Assembly: GCF_937873925.1 (NCBI RefSeq)
Contig: NZ_CALNAT010000140.1
Coordinates: 1-32,263 of the forward strand
Origin: an uncultured Proteiniphilum sp.
GTDB lineage: Bacteria; Bacteroidota; Bacteroidia; Bacteroidales; Dysgonomonadaceae
Reading direction: 5' to 3'
DNA length: 32,263 nucleotides
The notes under the pieces were generated by a model. That model was not told the DNA's origin and searched no databases. It worked only from the letters and a program-made list of their open reading frames with translations. This document shows, in pieces, positions 1 through 7,446 of this stretch; positions within the stretch are counted from its first letter, which is position 1, and each line of letters starts with the position of its first letter. The position numbers and the translations under genes were made by a program.

Positions 1-56
1 AAGCCTGCCAGTAACGCCGTGACTACCAGCAGAATCATTAAATTAAATTTTCTCAT
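1..56 (-). CDS. N-terminus of an exported protein, cut by window edge
   Basis: Reading leftward from the ATG at 56-54, 18 complete codons give a short basic start followed by a hydrophobic run (MRKFNLMILLVVTALLAG), typical of a Sec or lipoprotein signal peptide. The rest lies outside the window, so the mature protein cannot be seen. It follows the DUF3868 gene on the same strand after 86 bp. In Bacteroidales, DUF3575/DUF3868 genes often precede fimbrillin or fimbrial-tip genes, so a Mfa/FimB-type fimbrial protein is a reasonable guess from position only. Confidence 0.45.
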   Translation of the reverse strand, partial: MRKFNLMILLVVTALLAG

Positions 57-113
57 TTCTTTTCTTTTTACTAAATTATAAAACATAAATTAAATCTATC
101 AATTATTTTTTTT

Positions 114-135
114 ACGGGATTATTTCTAATCCCGT
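114..135 (-). other. Hairpin between DUF3868 gene and next exported gene
   Basis: A perfect 7-bp inverted repeat (ACGGGAT / ATCCCGT) with an 8-nt loop lies just past the DUF3868 stop. On the minus strand it is followed by A residues rather than U, so it does not fit a standard intrinsic terminator in that direction. It may instead be an mRNA 3'-end or processing stem that sets different levels for the two genes. Confidence 0.3.
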
Positions 136-142
136 TTCGGTT

Positions 143-1624
143 TTATTCTTTTATCTTCTGTATAAATTCTTTCAGGTTACGGGAGGCCTCTTCAAGTCCG
201 GCTTTCTCTGCCGCACTAAAACAGGCTCCGGCCCTCTCGTAATTTCCCTTCAACAACTCCAGAACCCCCATGGCATTGTTATATTCGGGGGCGGGGAGGG
301 TTGACTTCACCTTGGCAAGGTATCGCTCCGCCAACACGATATCGTTTCGCGTGAGGGCCGCTATTGCCGCGTTCAGGTTGGCCGTTTCGTCTTCCGGGAA
401 CATCCGGACGGCGGTTTCGAACACATCGGCAAACTCTTCCGATCCGTATGGATAGGTATTCGCAACCAGGTATATCTCGTTAAGAGAAAGATTCTGCGGC
501 CGGCTCTTTATCATCTCCTTTGCTTCGCTCACATCAAACTGACGGATGCTGTACGTAACACGACACGTGGCGACCCGTAATTTCGGGAACATGTTCGTTA
601 CCATATAACGGTACGGACGACCCGCATCCAAATCCATCAACTCTTTTTTCCGCACGGCATCGCTTTCGCTTGAGCGAATAATATCCAGAACTTCCTTCTT
701 ATATTCCATGTCGGATTCGCTGACAAGTTTTTCCAGCCCGGTCCAGTTCTCCCCGCCAAAACCGGCGTGGTATAAATTTTTCACGAAATCATAGCGGATA
801 ACCAGGTAATCCTGAAGGGATTTCGCCCGCTCTTCCGACAACCGTTTGTTGTTTTCCAAGGTGCCTTCCGGGGACGCGTAACCGGTGATCTCGATTCTTT
901 CTACCGTGATGTACGGGTTATTCTTTACCTCATCTATCATCTCCCGGATCTTCCGCAATTCCGCGGGATTATTCATGTAATCGGGGTAAATATCGGCTTG
1001 ATTAACCATGAAATCAAGAGAGGCCTCGGTCTTCACATCACGGCGCTTGGTCTCATCTATCTCCGGTTTGATAAAAGCGAGATGGGGAGAACCTTGGGAG
1101 GGAACAAGGACTACCTCTTTTTCCCGAGAAACCTGTCCGATCAACTGTTCCACGGCTGTCTGAGGGGACGAAGAGCCGCAACCGCAAAGGTCGCACACTA
1201 TGTCCAACCGGGCGTCTGACATCCACTCTTTAAACGGCATCGTGTAACTGTAATTCAACGTACGCTCCTGCCGTCCATAGCCTTTTTCAACTGTATACGG
1301 GGCAACATAATTTGCCCGCTGCTTTTCCCCCATAAGAGCGAGATAGCGAACATACTCCTTATAGCTGCGCCTCCCTTTTATGGAAACTTCCGGTAAGTCC
1401 CTGGAAAGCGTTCCGTCGGTAAGAACGGGAATAATATCCAGGGATTGCCTGCTTTCCACCGGAGCGTTCCCAATATTAATAATCAGTTTTACAACTAAAT
1501 CATTCCCCTTTTTTGACATTTCAACGGCTTTGATCTTCACTCCTCCTTCACACAGCACCCATTCCTGGGCATGGAGGGATAGCGCGATAAGGAAAGCGGT
1601 AAGGGTTATCAGTAATTTCTTCAT
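143..1624 (-). CDS. DUF3868/OmpA-like fimbria-associated protein with TPR-like C-terminus
   Basis: 493 aa, exported: the signal peptide is roughly residues 1-19, ending in LHAQ. Residues 20-150 form the N-terminal domain and include a Cys-rich patch (CDLCGCG, 144-150). Residues about 200-360 resemble an OmpA C-terminal peptidoglycan-binding fold, with the motif ITGYASPEG near 246-254 and the RLSEERAKSL helix after it. Residues about 380-490 look like helical TPR-type repeats (NAAIAALTRNDIVLAERYL). This architecture matches DUF3868 proteins encoded beside DUF3575 genes in Bacteroidales fimbrial loci. The known context suggests a periplasmic or outer-membrane accessory for surface fimbriae; the exact role is not established. 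The gene starts 8 bp after the DUF3575 stop, so the two are almost certainly co-transcribed. Confidence 0.75.
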   Translation of the reverse strand: MKKLLITLTAFLIALSLHAQEWVLCEGGVKIKAVEMSKKGNDLVVKLIINIGNAPVESRQSLDIIPVLTDGTLSRDLPEVSIKGRRSYKEYVRYLALMGEKQRANYVAPYTVEKGYGRQERTLNYSYTMPFKEWMSDARLDIVCDLCGCGSSSPQTAVEQLIGQVSREKEVVLVPSQGSPHLAFIKPEIDETKRRDVKTEASLDFMVNQADIYPDYMNNPAELRKIREMIDEVKNNPYITVERIEITGYASPEGTLENNKRLSEERAKSLQDYLVIRYDFVKNLYHAGFGGENWTGLEKLVSESDMEYKKEVLDIIRSSESDAVRKKELMDLDAGRPYRYMVTNMFPKLRVATCRVTYSIRQFDVSEAKEMIKSRPQNLSLNEIYLVANTYPYGSEEFADVFETAVRMFPEDETANLNAAIAALTRNDIVLAERYLAKVKSTLPAPEYNNAMGVLELLKGNYERAGACFSAAEKAGLEEASRNLKEFIQKIKE

Positions 1625-1632
1625 TTTCTGAA

Positions 1633-2232
1633 TTATTTAATCATATAGATCAGTGAGATACCGGCTTTGGTCGGGCCGAAATAGTGTTTCGACTCATTAT
1701 CGAGTTTTTGCCCACATTTCTCGCAGGGGAACTTATCGTGCTTCATATAGGCATATCCTACGCCTAGTGTGGCTTCACATCCCCAGCGTTTGCCGAGAAT
1801 CCAATGATATCCGTAGCTGATGCCACCCCCGGCCAGCCATCCCTCGTAACGGTGATTCAGTATCTGTTTGTTTTCGATCGTTCCGAACATTTTGCCCGAA
1901 TTGAATCCCCACGGCAGCATACCCCCAAAATTATATTGGGCGTAATGTGTGGAAAAACCCCAAAATCCCCCGCTGAATCTGGTACAGGTCCAAATTCGGA
2001 ACTCCGGCTGCACAAGCCAATGCTTCATCTTCCGATTGTCCGAAAAAGTCCAGGGATTAATATTGCCGGAGAGATCGAGCGTGGTACGTTCTCCCAATCC
2101 GAACTCCACACCGAAATTCAATGAAGTGGTGGCATCATAAAGCAGATTTGTTTTTAGGGCAAGCTCCTGACCCACGAGTCGGCTCAGGCAAACTCCACAT
2201 AAGAATACAAGTAACAATAATTTTTTCATCAT
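1633..2232 (-). CDS. DUF3575 outer-membrane beta-barrel-like protein
   Basis: 199 aa with a Sec signal peptide (residues 1-21, ending LVGQ). The mature part begins with the DUF3575 signature ALKTNLLYDATTSLNFGVE and continues as alternating aromatic strands (GISYGYHWILGKRWGCEATLGVGYAY), as expected for a small outer-membrane barrel. A PCEKCG motif near residue 170 could form a disulfide in the periplasm. Proteins of this family are encoded next to DUF3868 genes in fimbrial operons of Bacteroides and relatives; their biochemical role is unknown. It is the first gene of the minus-strand surface operon. A second Met directly follows the first, so the start is uncertain by one codon. Confidence 0.75.
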   Translation of the reverse strand: MMKKLLLLVFLCGVCLSRLVGQELALKTNLLYDATTSLNFGVEFGLGERTTLDLSGNINPWTFSDNRKMKHWLVQPEFRIWTCTRFSGGFWGFSTHYAQYNFGGMLPWGFNSGKMFGTIENKQILNHRYEGWLAGGGISYGYHWILGKRWGCEATLGVGYAYMKHDKFPCEKCGQKLDNESKHYFGPTKAGISLIYMIK

Positions 2233-2420
2233 TTTATTCTAAAAATGCACCGCTGTCTCTATATATAATAAAAAGAAAGTTATTAAATGAAAAACGTGAT
2301 TTTCAAATACAATTTTAAAAAAAAGACAATTAAACTGATATATTAATAATCCCCACAAAAAATTATGTTTTAACGAAATAAAACCTTATCCGGAAGCCAT
2401 AATATAAATGCGTTTCGGGA

Positions 2421-2450
2421 CAAAAGTATGATTATCTTTGTTTTACCAAA
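2421..2450 (-). promoter_or_regulatory. Candidate promoter of the DUF3575/DUF3868 operon
   Basis: On the minus strand a perfect -7 box TACTTTTG (2428-2421) is preceded by TTTG (2450-2447) with an 18-bp spacer, close to the Bacteroidetes consensus spacing of 19-21. It would give a leader of about 180 nt before the DUF3575 start. The rest of the 2233-2945 region is AT-rich and holds no gene I can recognise. Confidence 0.45.
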
Positions 2451-2830
2451 TACCAGAAAATGAAAAATGGGGATTTTTTCCACAATTTTCTTTGACTCCC
2501 TTGTAGCTACCCTTTAGTAATTCTTTGAGAGATACACTTACACAGCCTCTAATCTTAGATAAAATTAGCTAATAACTTGGAGCAGTAATAACCCGAAAAT
2601 TTTCACAAAGTTCATTATTTTATAAAAACGTGACATAAATTTAATACTACATAGATACCACACCTATTATCAGCCGTTAAATATATTAAATAAAAATCTA
2701 TATATCAATACAATAAAAAATCATACATCCTGCTTCCCTTACGATCTTCCGTAAACAAAAACATCTTTTTCTTTCTTTCAGGTTAGAATACAAAGTCGCT
2801 AAAAGTTATAAAAAAGGGTAAAAATTAAAT

Positions 2831-2861
2831 TTTGGTATGATGGACAATAATATTATTTTTG
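2831..2861 (+). promoter_or_regulatory. Promoter of the TPR/HTH regulator gene
   Basis: TTTG at 2831-2834, a 19-bp spacer, then TATTTTTG at 2854-2861 match both halves of the Bacteroidetes primary-sigma consensus exactly. The expected transcription start is near 2868, leaving a leader of roughly 78 nt before the ATG at 2946. Confidence 0.7.
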
Positions 2862-2945
2862 TGTTCAACAGATATAGTTATAAGTTCTGTTTGTCGTAAA
2901 GTCAGAATAAATACACAATTCTATTACAACTAAAGCACTGATTTA

Positions 2946-4400
2946 ATGAAACATTCTCTGCTCTTTTATTTGTTATTGTTATTTGCAACCGGTCTAAAAG
3001 CCCGTCCCGTCCATCCGGACAAAATAAAAGAAACAGACAGCTTACTTTCCATCGTGTTTGCGGAATTATCCAATGTAAATCCCACCGGGGCGCTCAAACT
3101 GGCCACCGAAGCATTATCGCTGAGCAGGGATTTGAACTACTCTAAAGGAAAAGCCATGTCCTTTTTTTACATAGGACAGATCTTTAATTATCTGGGTAAG
3201 TATGAAAAATCAATGGAATACCTGTCGCTTTCGGAACAGGAGGAATACAGCAAAGACGACGTTATAATGCTGTCGGAGGTGAGCAGGGTAAAAGGGCAGG
3301 TATATTACCTGCTGGGCCTGGGCAAGGCATCGTTCAACGAATTCCGGACTGCGCACAACTATGCTGTCAGGATAAAGGATAGGGAGAAGAGGAATCGTTA
3401 TACCAGTCTGGCTTACGAAAACCTGAGTATAGCCTACAACATAATAAAGGATATGCCGGACTCATCGTTGTATTATATGGAAAAAAATGAACAGCTACTG
3501 GCAACAACGGACGAAAGCCTTACATTCAAAAATAAGATCAACCTTTATAGCCTCTACGGCCAACACTACACCGCGCGGCAACAATATGACACGGCCGTGT
3601 ATTATTTCAATAAGGCTCTCTCGCTCATCTCAGGATACAATTATCCCTATTCCTCGTGGCTCTATGCCCGATGGGGTGACATGCACCTGCAGAAGGGCGA
3701 CAGCGACTCCGCGATGATCTTTTATCGGAAAGGACTGGAAAATATAGAGAAAACTAACCTGAGAAATGAACTACCGCCGCTTTATCAGAAAATATCGGAT
3801 ATCTATTCCGAACAGGGGGTAGAAGACTCAGCAAGGTTGTACCGGGAAAAATATATTCAGTTAGACGCAGAACAGACCGGTTCAATAATTATGGCGACCG
3901 AGGAGGCTCTCGCAATCCTTCTGCGGGAGGAACGGAAACTGTCTCTCGGGAAACTACAGAAGTTCGCCTTATTGTCAGTCGGCCTTTTTATCACCCTCTC
4001 GTCGGCCTTTATCGTTATCTACCGGCAATCGGTAAAAAACAGAAAGAAGATGCTGAGTAAAAAGGAAAACGAGGTTTCGGAACTGAAACAAAAGTTGAAT
4101 GACGCTTTTGAAGAGGTGTTCGAACTGGCCAGGAAGAACGACTCTGCCTTTCTCCCCCGATTCAGGGAAGTATATCCCGAGTTCATCAAAAACCTTTTCA
4201 GGCAACATCCCGATATAATCACGTCCGAGCTGCAACTGTGTGCGATGATATTCCTCAATTTCTCATCAAAGGAGATAGCGGAATATATGTTTATTACGCA
4301 TCGCTCAGTGCAGACAAGAAAAAGCAGGCTGAGGAAAAAACTGGGTATCCCGGGTGAGGTAGATCTTTACCGGTATTTCAAATCTATTTCATACATCTGA
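2946..4400 (+). CDS. Membrane-anchored TPR protein with C-terminal LuxR-like HTH
   Basis: 484 aa. A signal peptide or first membrane segment covers residues 1-19. Residues about 25-310 are TPR-like repeats (for example YDTAVYYFNKALSLI and DSAMIFYRKGLENI), predicted to lie outside the cytoplasmic membrane. One transmembrane helix spans about 339-358, then a basic coiled coil (360-395). The cytoplasmic end (about 427-480) has a LuxR/GerE-like helix-turn-helix with the core SSKEIAEYMFITHRSVQTRK. This architecture is common in Bacteroidetes and is thought to couple an extracytoplasmic signal to transcription; the ligand is unknown. It sits between two surface-protein operons on the opposite strand, so control of one or both is plausible. 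No receiver or kinase domain is present. Confidence 0.75.
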   Translation: MKHSLLFYLLLLFATGLKARPVHPDKIKETDSLLSIVFAELSNVNPTGALKLATEALSLSRDLNYSKGKAMSFFYIGQIFNYLGKYEKSMEYLSLSEQEEYSKDDVIMLSEVSRVKGQVYYLLGLGKASFNEFRTAHNYAVRIKDREKRNRYTSLAYENLSIAYNIIKDMPDSSLYYMEKNEQLLATTDESLTFKNKINLYSLYGQHYTARQQYDTAVYYFNKALSLISGYNYPYSSWLYARWGDMHLQKGDSDSAMIFYRKGLENIEKTNLRNELPPLYQKISDIYSEQGVEDSARLYREKYIQLDAEQTGSIIMATEEALAILLREERKLSLGKLQKFALLSVGLFITLSSAFIVIYRQSVKNRKKMLSKKENEVSELKQKLNDAFEEVFELARKNDSAFLPRFREVYPEFIKNLFRQHPDIITSELQLCAMIFLNFSSKEIAEYMFITHRSVQTRKSRLRKKLGIPGEVDLYRYFKSISYI

Positions 4401-4468
4401 ACCCCCAAGAGGTTCCCTATACAGGCCATGATGCAGGTAAAATTTCACTTCTTTGTTGACAGGGTCAT

Positions 4469-4499
4469 AAAAAAGGGCGCCCGGTTGGCCGGACACCCT
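4469..4499 (-). terminator. Intrinsic terminator of the lipoprotein/OmpA operon
   Basis: On the minus strand an 11-bp GC-rich stem (4499-4489 with 4484-4474, two G-U pairs) closes a 4-nt loop and is followed by six U residues (plus-strand A run 4469-4474). It lies 30 bp past the OmpA stop at 4529. On the plus strand the two wobbles become C-A mismatches and no T run follows, so it serves the minus strand only. Confidence 0.8.
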
Positions 4500-4528
4500 A
4501 CTTTATGTAAGACTGCGGGTATACAATT

Positions 4529-5734
4529 CTAATAATCACGTTTCGGCATAAAGTTCCAATACTCCATGTTGGTGATGATTTCCACCGTAACCTTACGGTC
4601 CCCTTCGCGTACGATATGCGATTCGCCAACCGGAGCGTAAGATATTTTCTTGCCCACGCCTCGCGATTTCATCATATCGGACGGAACTCCGCGTGATTCC
4701 AACGCTTCTATAACGGCTGCCGCACGCCTTCTCGACAATCCGATATTGTATTCGGCGCTACCCCGTACGTCAGTATAACCGGTGATCAGATATTTCCTGC
4801 CGGGATCGGCTTTCATGATACCGGCAATCTTATCCAGCACTTCTTCGCTCACCGGACGGATATCGGACCTGTCGAACTCGAAGTAGATGTTGTTGAACAG
4901 CTCGCAGATTTCCGCAGATGGTTTTTCGGTAACTGCTGCCGGTATTTCCACGATCTTTTCTATCGTTACCGGCGGGGCCTGCACGATTTTCTCCACTTCC
5001 ACATACTGCACAGTGGGGACCCTTTTCTTGGATCTTCCGCCCATCCGCCAGATCAGCCTTACCGTTCCCTGGAGGGAGTTGGCTACATCCTTGTGCGGCA
5101 TCAGCAGATAGTCGCCCTGCAGACCGATCCCGAAGCGGTCGTTCAGCCATGTGTTCATCCCCACACCCAGCGAAACGGGGATCAACTCATTCCGGTCGGT
5201 GCCGTCTTTGTTATAAAGGTTTTCCAGTACCCACGACATTTCTTCGGGCAAATCGCCCTCCGCCCCCCGGTATTTCATATCGAAGTTCTTTTTCATATAG
5301 CTTACTCCCACACGGAAAAAAGGATCGATATACTTGGAGTCGAAATATTCACCCAAACGCCACTGCAAACCGGGTCCCACCATATAGAGTGTCCTCAGTT
5401 TATCCGCCCCGTCAATATACTGTTCGGTAAAACCGACCGTTCCCTGCAAATCGAGATAAAAATAGGGGCTCAACTCGCGGGCAATGTACAAATTAGGACC
5501 AATCACACTGTGGCGTAGTTGCAGGCCAAGCTGATAGTTATCGGCCGATTTTTGGAAGTTCGTAAAATCCATCCGGCTGAACTGAAAGACAGATGCGCCG
5601 ATGCCGACTTCCCAGGCACGCTTTACCTTACTTTCCGTAACCAACTCTCCCACAGCGGAATCCTGCGCCCCCGAAGGTGCAAACAGGCAGAGGAAGCCGC
5701 ATAAAAAGACAGATAATATATTATTTCTCTTCAT
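4529..5734 (-). CDS. OmpA family outer-membrane protein
   Basis: 401 aa. Signal peptide residues 1-23 (ending SGAQ). Residues about 38-232 form an N-terminal outer-membrane beta barrel with repeated aromatic strands (WEVGIGASVFQF, FGIGLQGDYLLM, GTVRLIWRM). A Pro/Val/Glu-rich linker follows (about 240-272). Residues 280-390 are an OmpA peptidoglycan-binding domain: IYFEFDRSDIRP (283-294), then LITGYTDVRGSAEYNIGLS (317-335) with the conserved Asp (322) and the Arg cluster RRRAAAVIEAL. The protein would link the outer membrane to peptidoglycan. It is the second gene of an operon, 22 bp after the collagen-like lipoprotein gene, and ends at a strong terminator. The OmpA call is firm; any specialised role is inference. 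Confidence 0.85.
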   Translation of the reverse strand: MKRNNILSVFLCGFLCLFAPSGAQDSAVGELVTESKVKRAWEVGIGASVFQFSRMDFTNFQKSADNYQLGLQLRHSVIGPNLYIARELSPYFYLDLQGTVGFTEQYIDGADKLRTLYMVGPGLQWRLGEYFDSKYIDPFFRVGVSYMKKNFDMKYRGAEGDLPEEMSWVLENLYNKDGTDRNELIPVSLGVGMNTWLNDRFGIGLQGDYLLMPHKDVANSLQGTVRLIWRMGGRSKKRVPTVQYVEVEKIVQAPPVTIEKIVEIPAAVTEKPSAEICELFNNIYFEFDRSDIRPVSEEVLDKIAGIMKADPGRKYLITGYTDVRGSAEYNIGLSRRRAAAVIEALESRGVPSDMMKSRGVGKKISYAPVGESHIVREGDRKVTVEIITNMEYWNFMPKRDY

Positions 5735-5756
5735 AGTGATTCTATTTAGAACGCGA

Positions 5757-6515
5757 TTATAATTTCAGCAGATAATTGCCGCCAACCTCCACAATTCTGT
5801 CCACGCTTCCGTAACCCTCCATCTCCGCCCTTACAAGGATCGTATACGCGGAGTATGTCCTTGGTATATCGGAAGTGGAGTATGTACCGGCAGGGCTTTC
5901 TGTCAACACCACAAAATTATTATGATTAAAGGCATCCATCGCCGTGACGGTCATACCGGGGGTTCCCTTCAAGGTGAGCAAAAGGAAGTGATCATCTACA
6001 ATGGAGAGGGTCCACTCCTCCACTTCCACGGGTGTCAAGCCCGGCGTCTCATGGCAAAAACATTTGAACAACTCGTCCATAAATTCTCTAATAGTCTTGT
6101 TCCCATTGCCCGGCAGGGTTTTCCAAAATTCAAACAACGCGAATACGTCGCCGCCCTGCAACCAGACCAGAAAGTCTTCCCAGGTATTACCGCCGGTATA
6201 TTCGGAACTGTCTTTATTGGTCATCTCTCCCTTATCTACAGCTTCTTTCCATAGCTCATAGGCCGATTTTCCGTTCACCCCGTCAATGCCGTCTTCTCCT
6301 TTCAACGAGTTAAAGAAATCCTCAATAGGAGTATTGGGGTCTTTTTCGTTCACCTCTATCCACAGCTCGAAAGCTGACTTTCCGGCATCGCCTTTGTCTC
6401 CCTTATCACCTTTAGGCCCTTGCGGGAGCACTATCTCCAAATTGTTTTCGCAACTCAGCATGAATAACGCCATGACGATAAAGCCGAATAACATTCTAAA
6501 ATGATTCTTCTTCAT
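5757..6515 (-). CDS. Collagen-like lipoprotein with repeated ELW motifs
   Basis: 252 aa from the ATG at 6515; an upstream in-frame ATG (6572) would add 19 residues in front of an otherwise normal lipoprotein signal, so the shorter form is preferred. The lipobox is FMLSC with Cys22. Residues 31-45 are collagen-type Gly-X-Y triplets (QGPKGDKGDKGDAG), and a second short Gly run lies at 73-82. After each run comes a near-copy motif, GKSAFELWIE (45-54) and GKSAYELWKE (82-91), with a more distant third (FALFEFWKTL). Two Cys (152, 154) follow. The C-terminal 80 residues look like a beta domain. Gly-X-Y modules of this kind are seen in Bacteroidetes surface lipoproteins and phage fibres. Co-operonic with the OmpA protein, so a surface-exposed partner is plausible; function unknown. 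Confidence 0.7.
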   Translation of the reverse strand: MKKNHFRMLFGFIVMALFMLSCENNLEIVLPQGPKGDKGDKGDAGKSAFELWIEVNEKDPNTPIEDFFNSLKGEDGIDGVNGKSAYELWKEAVDKGEMTNKDSSEYTGGNTWEDFLVWLQGGDVFALFEFWKTLPGNGNKTIREFMDELFKCFCHETPGLTPVEVEEWTLSIVDDHFLLLTLKGTPGMTVTAMDAFNHNNFVVLTESPAGTYSTSDIPRTYSAYTILVRAEMEGYGSVDRIVEVGGNYLLKL

Positions 6516-7383
6516 AGAAAATTTAATTTGATTTAAAACAAAATACAATAAAACAACAGTATATAAACCCATGGAGACTATACAGTTCCATTTTGGGAAA
6601 GATTTTTTGCCGTGATTATTTTTTCACTTTCCCCGGTTCCACCTTGCCGGATTTTTCACCTCAATGGGTACCCCTGCCGGGAGGGGAAATGAGAGCATCC
6701 GCTGAATAACCGCGTAGACATTTGTTGACTCACTTACCAAAAAAATTACAAAATTCTCCTCGAAAGAGAAGAAAAAGTTGAATGCCGATGTAAATTTTAT
6801 AGGACTCTATCAGCCCTGATAAGCAAATTAAAGACATTTTTATATACAAAACAGACACCTTCCGGCGCGTAATTATCTTTGTATTTACTCAGGCCTCAAC
6901 TAGTTGAAGCGTTTGCACTACTGCAATGTGATCGTTTTTAGTCCTTCCTGTTGAAATAGGTGAGTCTCTGGCGGATGAACATGAAATGATCACACACTTT
7001 TAGTATGTTTGAAATAAATTGTCTTACTTATCCTGTAAATGACAACAGATACGGGTGGTCGTAAGCCGTGATTTTTATTTTTCTTAACAATAGCCAAATT
7101 ACATCGCTTGCACCTCAGCTATTCTTAACTAAATTAGTTAAGTGCAACAAATATATGTCGATCGTATCGTTTTCCAAGAATATTTTTGCTTACATAACAT
7201 TACAGCTTATGAGGGCAATCAGCGAGAATTGATTGCGAGATTAGCTTTGAATGAATTTCATGTTTAAAATAGTTTAAATACTCTCCTTCTCTGCCGGAAT
7301 GGCATTTACTCCGTAAAATGCGAATTTAATAATGAATGGAGAAAATAATAACGAAAATGGAACAAGATCAAGTATGAGATACA
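6516..7383. other. Intergenic region, no recognisable gene, several palindromes
   Basis: I read all frames here and found no convincing protein. It contains a perfect 12-bp palindrome TCAACTAGTTGA (6896-6907), the short hairpin TTGCA-ctac-TGCAA (6913-6926), and an 8+8-bp inverted repeat CTTAACTA-aat-TAGTTAAG (7124-7142) that overlaps the right half of a second inverted repeat TTGCAC (7108-7113) / GTGCAA (7142-7147). A lone -7-like box TATCTTTG (6874-6881) has no matching -33 element. These may be operators, or a decayed mobile element; I cannot tell which. Confidence 0.4.
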
Positions 7384-7426
7384 GAAGGAGAACATTTCCC
7401 CACAGCAGGGTATAATGTTCTCCTTC
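7384..7426 (-). terminator. Long hairpin after the DUF1080 gene
   Basis: A perfect 13-bp inverted repeat (GAAGGAGAACATT / AATGTTCTCCTTC) with a 17-nt loop lies 20 bp beyond the DUF1080 stop. On the plus strand it is followed by a T-rich run (7432-7439), but on the minus strand, where the gene lies, no U run follows. It most likely marks the 3' end of the minus-strand transcript by RNA structure, or terminates in both directions. Confidence 0.55.
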
Positions 7427-7446
7427 CTGGCTTTTATTTAACCTGA

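Noticed and set aside
2348..2475. 8-bp inverted repeat (AATCCCCA / TGGGGATT) flanking the candidate fimbrial promoter, as in an invertible promoter
   Set aside because: An 8-bp match in a 700-bp region is expected by chance, the flanks do not extend well, and no invertase gene is nearby.
5093..5518. Plus-strand frame of 141 codons inside the OmpA gene
   Set aside because: Shadow frame produced by codon bias of the OmpA coding sequence.
6874..6881. TATCTTTG as a promoter
   Set aside because: There is no TTTG at the -33 distance and no gene follows on that strand.
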